A stretch of 64,000 nucleotides of DNA from Pseudomonas sp. Q1-7 (GTDB lineage Bacteria; Pseudomonadota; Gammaproteobacteria; Pseudomonadales; Pseudomonadaceae). Numbering within the stretch: the stretch's first letter is position 1; each line of letters opens with the position of its first letter. The translations under genes and the position numbers were made by a program. The DNA lies in the NCBI RefSeq assembly GCF_028010285.1, contig NZ_CP116304.1, positions 5,286,501 through 5,350,500 on the forward strand, written 5' to 3'. Below the pieces are notes generated by a model. It saw nothing but the letters and a program-made list of their open reading frames with translations. It searched no databases and was not told where the DNA came from. Of the stretch, positions 31,447-39,011 are shown in pieces.

Positions 31447-32142
31447 CTATAGGTCCAGCATCCACGCCAGCCCCATCGCCACATGCCGCTCGGCGCTGTC
31501 CACCAGCGGCAACGGCGAGTCGCATCCTTCCAGCAGCAGGCCGATCTCGGTGCAGCCGAGGATGGCCGCCTGGGCGCCCCGGGCTTTCAACTGCGCCAGC
31601 TGGTCGAGGTAGAAGGCCTGGGCCGCCGGTCGGAATTGGCCCATGCAGAGTTCCTGGAAAATCACCCGGTCGATTTCCGCCATGGCCTCCGCGTCGGGCA
31701 CCAGCACCTGGATGCCGAACTGCCGATCCAGACGCTCGCGGTAGAAGGCTTCCTGCATGGTGAAGCGGGTGCCGAGCAACGCCGCGCGCTCCACGCCACG
31801 CGCCCGCAGCGCCTGGCCGACGGCATCGCCGATGTGCAGCAGCGGGATATCCACCGCCTGCTCGATGAAAACGGCCACCTTGTGCATGGTGTTGGTGGCG
31901 AGCAACAGGGCCGTCGCGCCGGCGCCTTGCAACCCCCGCGCGGCCTTCGCAAGCACCTCACCTGCCGCCTCCCACTCGCCGGCCTTCTGCTGTACGGCGA
32001 TCTGCGCGAAGTCGACCGAGTGCAACAGCAAGGGGGCCGAATGCAGACCGCCCAAGCGCTCACGCACACCCCGGTTGAGCAGTTGGTAGTAGGTAACGGT
32101 AGATTCCCAGCTCATTCCACCCAGTACACCCAACGTCCGCAT
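31447..32142 (-). CDS. Aspartate/glutamate racemase family protein (YgeA-like) with one catalytic Cys replaced
   Basis: A 231-residue Asp/Glu racemase superfamily protein closest to YgeA (broad-specificity amino acid racemase). GVLGGMSWESTVTYYQLLN and GLHSAPLLLHSVDF match the YgeA N-terminus and ILGCTEIGLLL supplies the second catalytic cysteine. The first catalytic cysteine, normally in a CTNTMHK motif, is Ala82 here (LLLATNTMHKV). This two-base mechanism needs both cysteines, so racemase activity is doubtful or altered. Start ATG 32142 is chosen because GGAGG sits 8-9 bases upstream; a GTG nine bases earlier overlaps that site. Confidence 0.85.
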   Translation of the reverse strand: MRTLGVLGGMSWESTVTYYQLLNRGVRERLGGLHSAPLLLHSVDFAQIAVQQKAGEWEAAGEVLAKAARGLQGAGATALLLATNTMHKVAVFIEQAVDIPLLHIGDAVGQALRARGVERAALLGTRFTMQEAFYRERLDRQFGIQVLVPDAEAMAEIDRVIFQELCMGQFRPAAQAFYLDQLAQLKARGAQAAILGCTEIGLLLEGCDSPLPLVDSAERHVAMGLAWMLDL

Positions 32143-32377
32143 CGCAGCCACCTCCGGCGGAAAACCACCAGCCTAGCCGAAGGCCCCGCCCGCCAAGGGA
32201 TACAGTCGCCCGTCAAGATGCAGATACAGGCTCCCACTGATAACGAAATTGCATATAAACCTACGCATTCGGTCTTAGACTCTCTAAAAAATCCACACTA
32301 AATTGGCGGCCTTGTGCGGGTGCCTGACAGGCGCGCCCGATACCTCACACGAGATTCGCACGCCCTTAAGGAATCCC

Positions 32378-34165
32378 ATGCCTTCCTGGGACGCTTTCCC
32401 CCTGCTGTTCGTTTCCGCCCTGCTGGTCTGGGTGCTCTATGCCTTCGTCCGCGAGAAATGGAGTCCGGACGTGGTGGTGGGCATCGCCGTCGCCGCCCTG
32501 CTGGTGGCCCAGCAGCTTACGCCCCACGACGTGCTCAGCGTGCTCTCCAACTCAGCCCCGGTGACCATCGCCTGCATGTTCGTGCTCTCCGCTGCGCTGG
32601 AGCGAACCGGCTGCATCGATGCGCTCGGCAACTGGCTGGGCAACCTGGTAGGCGACAACCCCATCCGCATGCTCGCCGGGCTGATGATCACCGCCCTGGT
32701 GATCTCGGGCTTTCTCAACAACACCCCGGTCGTGGCCATCCTCACCCCGGTGGCCATCGCCCTGGCCAAGCGCGCCCGCAGCTCACCCTCCAAGCTGCTG
32801 ATCCCGCTGTCCTACGCCACCGTGCTCGGCGGCATGCTGACCATGATCGGCACCTCCACCAACATTCTGGTGGACGGCGTGGCACGCAAGGCCGGCCTCG
32901 AACCCTTCGGCATGTTCGAAATCACCCCGGCGGCCCTGGCCTTCTGCGCTGTCGGCTTCATCTACCTGATGCTGTTCAGCAATCGCCTGCTGCCTGATCG
33001 CGAAACCCTGTCCAGGCAATTGCGCCAGGACCTCGGCCGCACCTTCATGAGCGAGCTGCTGGTGCCCCATGACTCGCCGGTGATCGGCCGCACCATCAGC
33101 GAAGCGAACCTGAACGGCGGCAGCGGACTGAAGGTGCTGAAAATCTTCCGCGACAAGCAGGAAATCACCGAACCGGCCCATGACACCGCCCTGGCCGCCG
33201 GCGACTTGCTGGTGCTGCACGGTCAGGTCAAGGATGTGGTCGACCTGCGCGAGAGCAACAAGCTCACCTTCAACCGCGGCGAAGCCTTCGAAACCGTCAG
33301 CAGCCACGACGTGATAGTGGCCGAGGCGATAGTCGGGCGTAACTCGCGCTACAGCAACCGCCCCATGCGCGACCTCGACCTCACCGCGCGCTACGGTATC
33401 GCGGTGCTCGCCGTGCACCGCCAGGACGAGAACGTGCAGGGCAACCTGGACGATTTCCAGCTGCAGTTCGGCGACGTGATGCTGGTGGAAGGCACCCCGG
33501 CACAGATCAAGCGTTTCGCCGACAACGGCGAACTGATCAGCCTCAACGCCGTCCAGGAACGCGCCTACCGCCGCGACAAGGCACCCATCGCCATCCTCGC
33601 GACCCTGGCCGTGGTCACTCTTTCCGCCTTCGGCCTCATGCCCATCGAAGGCCTGGCCATCATCGGCTGCGCCGTGGTCCTGTCCACCCGCTGCCTGGAC
33701 GTGGAAGACGCCTACAAGGCGGTGGACTGGAAAGTGCTCAGCCTGATCTTCGGCATGCTCGCCATCAGCATCGCCATGGACAAGGTGGGCCTGGTCGATC
33801 TGCTCGTGGCCAAGACCACGGCGCTTATCCCCGACGCCAGCCCACTGCTGATGCTCGGCTTCGTCTACCTGCTGACCACCACCCTCACCGAGATCCTCTC
33901 CAACAATGCGGTGGCCGTCCTGGTGACCCCGATCGCCATCGGCCTCGCCCAGAGCCTGGGCCTGGACCCGCGCCCGTTCGTGGTCGCCGTGATGTTCGCC
34001 GCCAGCGTCAGCTTCGCCACCCCCATCGGCTACCAGACCAACACCTTCGTCTACAACGCCGGCGGCTACCGTTTCAGCGACTTCATGCGCATCGGCATCC
34101 CGCTGAACATCCTCATGGTGGTGGTGGCGATGCTGGTGATCCCGCGCGTCTGGCCGCTGCAGTAG
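32378..34165 (+). CDS. SLC13/DASS-family permease with two TrkA-C domains
   Basis: A 595-residue inner-membrane anion transporter. N-terminal and C-terminal membrane halves (about 5-210 and 390-595) flank two RCK_C/TrkA-C domains (about 215-300 and 310-385), as in the YfbS/SdcS-like branch of SLC13. SGFLNNTPVVAILTPV and EILSNNAVAVLVTPIA are the paired SNN/T substrate-binding hairpin motifs, with TMIGTSTNILVDG and FATPIGYQTNTFVY after each. The substrate (sulfate, dicarboxylate or other) cannot be read from the sequence. ATG 32378 follows TAAGGA; an upstream in-frame start would add 25 unlike residues. The 235-base upstream region is AT-rich and includes TAGACT at 32276-32281, a possible -10. 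Confidence 0.88.
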   Translation: MPSWDAFPLLFVSALLVWVLYAFVREKWSPDVVVGIAVAALLVAQQLTPHDVLSVLSNSAPVTIACMFVLSAALERTGCIDALGNWLGNLVGDNPIRMLAGLMITALVISGFLNNTPVVAILTPVAIALAKRARSSPSKLLIPLSYATVLGGMLTMIGTSTNILVDGVARKAGLEPFGMFEITPAALAFCAVGFIYLMLFSNRLLPDRETLSRQLRQDLGRTFMSELLVPHDSPVIGRTISEANLNGGSGLKVLKIFRDKQEITEPAHDTALAAGDLLVLHGQVKDVVDLRESNKLTFNRGEAFETVSSHDVIVAEAIVGRNSRYSNRPMRDLDLTARYGIAVLAVHRQDENVQGNLDDFQLQFGDVMLVEGTPAQIKRFADNGELISLNAVQERAYRRDKAPIAILATLAVVTLSAFGLMPIEGLAIIGCAVVLSTRCLDVEDAYKAVDWKVLSLIFGMLAISIAMDKVGLVDLLVAKTTALIPDASPLLMLGFVYLLTTTLTEILSNNAVAVLVTPIAIGLAQSLGLDPRPFVVAVMFAASVSFATPIGYQTNTFVYNAGGYRFSDFMRIGIPLNILMVVVAMLVIPRVWPLQ

Positions 34166-34220
34166 CCTTGAAATCCTCATCCCAGGCTCCAGATCGGTGC
34201 CATTGCACCTGGAGCCGCAC

Positions 34221-34655
34221 ATGACCGACCCATTGATGATTCCCTGCGCGTACTGCGCAGGCCTCAACCGAATCCCCGCCGCCCGCCTTGGCGATTCGCC
34301 GCGCTGCGGCCACTGCAAGTCCGCCGTGCTGCCAGCCGCCCCATTCGACCTGAATGAGGCCGGCTTCGCCAAGCAACTGCGCGGCGACCTGCCCCTGCTG
34401 GTGGACGTCTGGGCCGACTGGTGCGGCCCCTGCAAGGCCTTCGCGCCCATTTACCAGCAGGCCGCGGCCCAGTTGCAGGGCCGTTGCCGCCTGGGCAAGC
34501 TGGACAGCGAGGCCAACCGCCAGTTGGCGGGTCAGCTCGGCATCCGCTCCATCCCGACACTGATCCTGTTCAAGGGTGGCGTGGAAGTCACCCGTCAGAG
34601 CGGCGCCCTGCCGTTGCCCCAATTGCTCGCCTGGCTGAAGTCCCAGGGCGTCTGA
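34221..34655 (+). CDS. trxC: Thioredoxin 2 (TrxC)
   Basis: A 144-residue thioredoxin with an N-terminal zinc-ribbon: CAYC (near residues 8-11) and CGHC (near 28-31), then the thioredoxin fold with the active site WCGPC and the cis-proline region IRSIPTL. TrxC reduces disulfides in the cytoplasm and is commonly induced by oxidative stress. The ATG at 34221 is preceded by GGAG. It is a stand-alone gene 55 bases after the permease on the same strand. Confidence 0.95.
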   Translation: MTDPLMIPCAYCAGLNRIPAARLGDSPRCGHCKSAVLPAAPFDLNEAGFAKQLRGDLPLLVDVWADWCGPCKAFAPIYQQAAAQLQGRCRLGKLDSEANRQLAGQLGIRSIPTLILFKGGVEVTRQSGALPLPQLLAWLKSQGV

Positions 34656-34745
34656 GCGTTCCGGTCACTCGCCCTGGCCGTCCCGGTCATTGCCGACAGC
34701 GGCACGGCGACTAGGCTCTGGGGGTCGCTCACCACGGAGTCTGCC

Positions 34746-35189
34746 ATGCCAATGCCCACCGAGCTGGTTCGCCAGCTGACCGAAGAACAGATCGCCTTCG
34801 TCAAACGCAGCGGACTCAAGGCCGAAATCCTGGAGCCCGGCCATGTGCGCCTGCGCATGCCCTTCGAGGGCAACCAGAACCACATCGGCACCCTCTACGC
34901 CGGAGCGCTGTTCACCCTGGCTGAAGTGCCCGGCGGCGCGCTCTTTCTGACCAGCTTCGACAGCCGGCGCTTCTACCCCATCGTGAAAGAAATGAACCTG
35001 CGCTTCCGCCGCCCGGCCACCGGCGATATCACCGTGGCCGCTCGCCTCGACCAGGCGGAGATCGCGCGCATCCAGCAGGAAGCCGAAGCCAACGGCAAAG
35101 CCGACTACTGCCTGGAGCTGCAACTGTTGGATGCCAGCGGCGAAGTAGTGGCCGAGAGCCGCGGGCTGTACCAGATGCGGGCACAGTGA
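34746..35189 (+). CDS. Hotdog-fold thioesterase (PaaI/YiiD-C type)
   Basis: A 147-residue protein with a hotdog-fold core: NHIGTLYAGALFTLAEVPGG contains the helix with acidic residue (Glu in LAEVPGG) expected in DUF4442/YiiD C-terminal-type acyl-CoA thioesterases, and YPIVKEMNLRFRRPATGDI fits the following strand pairs. Substrate unknown. A TAGGCT box at 34711-34716 could be a -10 element. No closely coupled neighbour, so its metabolic context is not indicated. Confidence 0.8.
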   Translation: MPMPTELVRQLTEEQIAFVKRSGLKAEILEPGHVRLRMPFEGNQNHIGTLYAGALFTLAEVPGGALFLTSFDSRRFYPIVKEMNLRFRRPATGDITVAARLDQAEIARIQQEAEANGKADYCLELQLLDASGEVVAESRGLYQMRAQ

Positions 35190-35195
35190 GCGGCC

Positions 35196-35209
35196 TTGCC
35201 CTGGATCAA
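35196..35209. promoter_or_regulatory. Anr/FNR-like box upstream of the universal stress protein gene
   Basis: TTGCC-CTGG-ATCAA matches the Anr/FNR consensus TTGAT-N4-ATCAA in the right half-site and three of five bases in the left. Its centre (35202.5) would be at -41.5 from a start at about 35244, with CAGAGT (35232-35237) as -10, the classic class II activation geometry. Universal stress genes of P. aeruginosa are known Anr targets. Confidence 0.55.
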
Positions 35210-35262
35210 ATCACCCCGCAGCGAAAAGCCGCAGAGTGTGGGTCCCGGAGGAGGCCCACACC

Positions 35263-36087
35263 ATGTTCACGCACATCCTGATCGCCCATGACCTCAGCCG
35301 CGAGGCGGATGCCGCCTTGCGCCGCGCCGCCCAGCTCGCCCGCCAGCAAAATGCGCGCCTGTCCCTGCTGCATGTGCTGGAAGACCACCTGCCCAACGCC
35401 CTGCAAGGCGCCCTGCGGGAAGCCGCGCAACGCCACTTCGCCGAACGGCTGACGCAGTTGGACGCCAGTGATTGCCAGGTGCTGCTGCGCAAGGGGCGCC
35501 CAGCCCAGCAGATTCTCGAAGAAGCCCACGACAGTCAGGCCGACCTGTTGGTGATCGGCCGGCACCATCACAACGCGCCCGAGCTGTTCCTTGGCACGAC
35601 CCTCGAGCGGGTCGCGCGCCATCTGGATATACCGCTGCTGCTGGTGGTGGGTGAACCGGCGAGCCAGCCGTACCAGAACGCCGCTGTAGCCCTGGACTTT
35701 TCCCTCTGCGCCTGCGATGCCCTGCGCAAGAGCTGCGCGCTGCTATCGCCCGCGGCCCGGCTGTCGGCCTTGAACGTGCCGGAGCTGGGCAGCCGCCTTC
35801 TGTCGAAATCCGGCCACTCGACCGACGTCCTGGCCACACAGAAAGAGCTGTTGGGGAAACTGCTGGAAGATGAGCTCTCCGGCCTGGATGGCCAGAAGCC
35901 CAGCGTCGAGCTGGACGTGTTGCACGGATCGCTGCCCAAGGCACTGGATGACGCCATCGCCACCCGGAACCCACAACTGCTGGCCCTTGGCAGCCATGGG
36001 CGCAGCCTGATTTCCCAGGCCTTGCTGGGCAGCCTGGCACTGCGTTACCTGCAGAACCCTCCCTGCGATTTGCTGCTGGTCAAATAG
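35263..36087 (+). CDS. Tandem universal stress protein (UspA family)
   Basis: A 274-residue protein of two Usp domains. Domain 1 (about 1-138) begins MFTHILIAHDLSREADAALRRA and has DLLVIGRHHHNAPELFLGTTLERV; domain 2 (about 145-274) ends LLALGSHGRSLISQALLGSLALRYL with DLLLVK. The GxxGRxx/GS-HG motif of the second domain resembles the ATP-binding type. ATG 35263 is used because GGAGGAGG lies 8 bases upstream. Such tandem Usp proteins help Pseudomonas survive anaerobic energy starvation; the Anr-like box upstream supports oxygen-responsive control. Confidence 0.92.
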   Translation: MFTHILIAHDLSREADAALRRAAQLARQQNARLSLLHVLEDHLPNALQGALREAAQRHFAERLTQLDASDCQVLLRKGRPAQQILEEAHDSQADLLVIGRHHHNAPELFLGTTLERVARHLDIPLLLVVGEPASQPYQNAAVALDFSLCACDALRKSCALLSPAARLSALNVPELGSRLLSKSGHSTDVLATQKELLGKLLEDELSGLDGQKPSVELDVLHGSLPKALDDAIATRNPQLLALGSHGRSLISQALLGSLALRYLQNPPCDLLLVK

Positions 36088-36133
36088 AGATCGGATCAGT
36101 CGCCGTCGCCGAACCAGCGCTGGCAGAGAGGAA

Positions 36134-36159
36134 CGCCGCGCCGACGAATCGGCGCGGCG
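36134..36159. other. Strong hairpin between convergent usp and katB
   Basis: Perfect 11-base GC-rich stem (36134-36144 with 36149-36159) around a CGAA tetraloop. It lies in the 79-base gap between convergent genes and may act as a bidirectional transcript end or RNA stabiliser, but there is no T-run. Confidence 0.5.
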
Positions 36160-36166
36160 GGACGGG

Positions 36167-37696
36167 TCAGTCCTTGAGCTTGGCGGCGAGCTGGCGCACC
36201 CGCTTCAGATCGCCTCCGGCGACCCGGGTGACACGGGTGCCGTAGTCGACGTCGGCCTTGTAGAGGAAGGAGAGCATGATGTGCTTGCTCTCGTCGTCCG
36301 CGCCGGACAACGACTGGCCAAAGCTGTTCACCAGGTCCTCCCGTTCCTTCTTGCTGAAAGAGCGGTACAGCTCCCCGGCCTGCTTGAAGTTCTGCTCGCG
36401 TTCGATACCCGCCTGCTGGGTGCTGCCGCCGAGCGGCGACTGGCTGTAACGCGCGGCGGGGTCCTGTGGACGCGGGCTGAGGCGGCTCGGCTCGTAGTTG
36501 ACGCCGTCAGTGCTGTGCCCGGTGTTCATGGCGCCGTCCTGGTTGACGTTATTCACCGCGGAACGTGGACGGTTCACCGGCAGGCTCAGGCCATTGGTGC
36601 CGACCCGGTGCAGCTGGGTGTCGGCGTAGGAGAAGATCCGGCCCTGCAGCAGGCGGTCTTCAGACGGCTCGATACCCGGAACCAGGTTGCTCGGCGCCAT
36701 GGCCACCTGCTCGGTTTCCTGGAAAAAGTTGCCTACGTTGCGGTTCAGCACCATCTCGCCGATCTTGCGCTCCGGTACATCGGGCCAGATCTTGGTAGCG
36801 TCCAGCGGATCGAAGTCGAAGCCGGCCAGTTGCTCAGGCTTGAGCACCTGGATGTACAGCTCCCACTTGGGATAATCACCGCGCGCAACGGCTTTCACCA
36901 GGTCGTCGGTCATGTGGCTGTAATCCTGCCCCTGGACCTTCACGACCTCCTTGGGATCCAGGTTGCGGATACCCTGCAGGCTCTTCCAGTGGAACTTCAC
37001 GTAGTGCACCTCGCCCCGGCTGTTGACCAGCTTGTAGGCATGCACGCTGTTGCCGTCCATGAAGCGGTATCCCGCGGGCGTACCCTGGTTGGAATACAGC
37101 AGGGTCAGCGTCCGGGTCGCCTCAGGTACATGGGAGAAGAAGTCGAAGCGGCGCGCATCGTCATCCAGGTTGCTGCGCGGGTCCGGCTTGAAGGCATGGA
37201 CCATGTCGGGAAACTTGATCGCGTCACGAATGAAGAAGGTGGGGAAGTTGTTGCCCACCAGGTCCCAGTTGCCCTCCGTGGTGTAGAACTTGGTCGCGAA
37301 GCCGCGCGGGTCACGCAGGGTCTCCGGGGAGTGATTGCCGTGCACCACCGACGAGAAGCGTACGAAGACCGGCGTTCGGGTCCCCTTCTCGAATACCTGG
37401 GCGCGGCTCAGTTCGCGGATATCGGCAGTGGCGACGAACTCGCCATGAACCCCAGTGCCGCGGGCGTGCACCACTCGTTCGGGGATGCGTTCACGGTCGA
37501 AGCGCTGCAGTTTCTGGATCAGTTGGACATCCTGCAACAGCGTGGGCCCTGTTGGGCCGGCAGTCTGCGAATGCTGGTTGTCGCCCACTGGCGCACCATT
37601 GTCGCGGGTCAGCGGCGCGGACATGGCCGTCGAAATGGCCAGTAACCAGACGCCGAGGAAACCAGCGGCCTGACGGATCGATCGTCGTAACAACAT
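36167..37696 (-). CDS. katB: Periplasmic monofunctional catalase (KatB type)
   Basis: A 509-residue haem catalase that dismutates hydrogen peroxide. The N-terminus is a signal peptide (hydrophobic core GFLGVWLLAIS, cleavage after AMSA near 27), so it is exported like P. aeruginosa KatB. Catalytic His77 in ERVVHARGTGVHGEF, distal Asn in VGNNFPTFFIRD, and the haem-ligand Tyr in RIFSYADTQLHRVG are all present. Length fits KatB (about 513). In P. aeruginosa katB lies elsewhere with ankB; here no ankyrin gene is adjacent. A TAAAAT box (37787-37792, minus) and a palindrome just after it mark its promoter; a poor -35 suggests an activator such as OxyR, though I could not identify an OxyR site. Confidence 0.95.
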   Translation of the reverse strand: MLLRRSIRQAAGFLGVWLLAISTAMSAPLTRDNGAPVGDNQHSQTAGPTGPTLLQDVQLIQKLQRFDRERIPERVVHARGTGVHGEFVATADIRELSRAQVFEKGTRTPVFVRFSSVVHGNHSPETLRDPRGFATKFYTTEGNWDLVGNNFPTFFIRDAIKFPDMVHAFKPDPRSNLDDDARRFDFFSHVPEATRTLTLLYSNQGTPAGYRFMDGNSVHAYKLVNSRGEVHYVKFHWKSLQGIRNLDPKEVVKVQGQDYSHMTDDLVKAVARGDYPKWELYIQVLKPEQLAGFDFDPLDATKIWPDVPERKIGEMVLNRNVGNFFQETEQVAMAPSNLVPGIEPSEDRLLQGRIFSYADTQLHRVGTNGLSLPVNRPRSAVNNVNQDGAMNTGHSTDGVNYEPSRLSPRPQDPAARYSQSPLGGSTQQAGIEREQNFKQAGELYRSFSKKEREDLVNSFGQSLSGADDESKHIMLSFLYKADVDYGTRVTRVAGGDLKRVRQLAAKLKD

Positions 37697-37760
37697 CGTT
37701 TATTTCTCCTACTTCAGGTTTGCTTGAAGAAGCGCCACCGACCATAGGAGAGGGCCAGCC

Positions 37761-37778
37761 TGTTTCACAATTGAAACA
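37761..37778. promoter_or_regulatory. Palindrome at the katB transcription start region
   Basis: TGTTTCA and TGAAACA are perfect 7-base arms around a 4-base spacer (18 bases in all). It begins about 8 bases downstream of a TAAAAT -10 box (minus strand, 37787-37792), so it would cover the first bases of the katB transcript. Either a repressor operator or a small 5' RNA hairpin. Confidence 0.5.
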
Positions 37779-37786
37779 AGCTAGCA

Positions 37787-37792
37787 ATTTTA
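37787..37792 (-). promoter_or_regulatory. Candidate -10 box of katB
   Basis: TAAAAT on the minus strand, about 90 bases upstream of the katB ATG, in an AT-rich stretch (37779-37850) that stands out from the GC-rich surroundings. The hexamer 17 bases upstream (GTCTAA) is a poor -35. Confidence 0.4.
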
Positions 37793-37863
37793 TCAACTAA
37801 ATCAATTACTTAGACATATGTAGGAATCAGCTTAGTACAAGTAGGCAGAGCCCGACGGGGAGC

Positions 37864-38028
37864 CTAGGACAAGGCCTCAAGGGTGTCGATCACGGGTAAA
37901 TCGTTTTCCTGGACAATCACCCGGCCGACCTGAACCCGGCGCCCACACGAGAACAGGTTTCGCCTGCTGGGATTGACCGGGCGCTCGTGCGGGACAGGCA
38001 GCGGGCACTTCTCTCTGCGAAGCGCCAC
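37864..38028 (-). CDS. Possible 54-residue protein downstream of parA
   Basis: A short open frame starting GTG 38028 (MALRREKCPLPVPHE) and ending in IVQENDLPVIDTLEALS before TAG. It is in the same frame as parA, so the frame is open from the parA TAG (38044-38046) onward, with only 15 bases between that stop and the GTG. The ribosome binding site is poor (AAGG directly against the GTG) and third-position GC is about 75 percent, a little lower than in neighbouring genes. I do not recognise a family. It is the only coding candidate in the 347-base gap between katB and parA; the rest of the gap is promoter-like AT-rich DNA. Confidence 0.3.
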   Translation of the reverse strand: MALRREKCPLPVPHERPVNPSRRNLFSCGRRVQVGRVIVQENDLPVIDTLEALS

Positions 38029-38043
38029 CCTTAACCCGGCCTT

Positions 38044-38808
38044 CTAGCCCTCAAGCAGATCGTGCAGCTCGACGAATTGCTGCGTCAGCTTGTGGCTCTT
38101 GTCCAGATAAATCAGCGGTTTGCACGCCTGGTGCGACTCGCGCATCTTCACCGACATCATCAGGTTCACCGGCAGCACCGGCAGGCCCTCCTCCAGCAAC
38201 TCATCCAGCAATTGCTGGGGCAGCGTTGCCCGGGGCTGGAACTGGTTGACCACGATGCCTTCCACTTCGAGCTCCTCGTTGTGGTCTTCCTTCAGTTCCT
38301 CGATCTCTGCCAGCAATCCATACAGGGCATTGCGGGAGAAACTGTCGCAGTCGAAGGGAATCAGGCAACGATCCGCGGCGATCAGCGCGGAAACCGTGTA
38401 GAAATTCAGGGCTGGCGGCGTATCCAGGTAGATGCGCTCGTAGTCGCCGTCCAGGTCTTCCAGCAGTTTGCGCAGCTTGTTGATCTTGTGCTTCGACTCC
38501 AGCTTGGGCTGCAAGTCGGCCAGCTCGGCCGTGGCGGTCACCACGTGGAGGTTATCGAAGGGCGTCTCGTAGATATCCACCTTGCCTTTGCGAAAGGCGG
38601 TGGGCGACAGGGTCTGCTTGAAGAAGTCGGCGATTCCCACGGGAATCTCCTCGCCGGTAAGCCCGGTGAGGTAGTGCGTGGAGTTGGCCTGGGCATCCAG
38701 GTCGATCAGCAGGGTGCGATAGCCCTGCGAAGCGCTCACGGCCGCCAGGTTGCAGGCAATGCTGGACTTGCCGACCCCGCCTTTCTGATTGAAAACCACA
38801 CGACGCAT
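38044..38808 (-). CDS. Orphan ParA-family ATPase
   Basis: A 254-residue deviant Walker A ATPase. VVFNQKGGVGKSSIACNLA is the KGGxGKS P-loop with the signature lysine, LLIDLDAQANST is the A-prime motif, and IYLDTPPALNFYT the Walker B region. There is no partner parB in the window, and the protein lacks the N-terminal DNA-binding domain of plasmid-type ParA. It matches PA5028 of P. aeruginosa by position. Such orphans often position a cytoplasmic cargo (chemoreceptor clusters, pili or similar); cargo unknown here. Flanked by katB and a divergent lipoprotein gene. Confidence 0.9.
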   Translation of the reverse strand: MRRVVFNQKGGVGKSSIACNLAAVSASQGYRTLLIDLDAQANSTHYLTGLTGEEIPVGIADFFKQTLSPTAFRKGKVDIYETPFDNLHVVTATAELADLQPKLESKHKINKLRKLLEDLDGDYERIYLDTPPALNFYTVSALIAADRCLIPFDCDSFSRNALYGLLAEIEELKEDHNEELEVEGIVVNQFQPRATLPQQLLDELLEEGLPVLPVNLMMSVKMRESHQACKPLIYLDKSHKLTQQFVELHDLLEG

Positions 38809-38930
38809 CGAACACCTCCCTGAGCGATCAAGACTCGGATTCTACGGCAAGTCCTGGCTACGGGAAGATGCCAGCACGCAACAGACGAAAATTAGCGACG
38901 ACTCAGGATGAAATCATTTTGATATCACCG

Positions 38931-38936
38931 TATAGT
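38931..38936 (+). promoter_or_regulatory. Candidate -10 box of the lipoprotein gene
   Basis: TATAGT, five of six matches to TATAAT, in an AT-rich patch about 75 bases upstream of the lipoprotein start; no convincing -35 at 17 bases. Confidence 0.35.
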
Positions 38937-39011
38937 CCCCGCCGCCCATTCGCGTACCAAGCGGAGCCATGAAGGCGCCGGGCATAACGCCAAGACAACA
39001 AGGAGATGATC

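Noticed and set aside
37779-37850. OxyR-binding site upstream of katB
   Set aside because: The region is AT-rich and in the right place, but I could not find four properly spaced ATAG/CTAT half-sites.
37697-39011. Genomic island or mobile insertion around katB, parA and the lipoprotein gene
   Set aside because: Gene content differs from the remembered P. aeruginosa order, but there is no integrase, transposase, tRNA target or flanking direct repeat.
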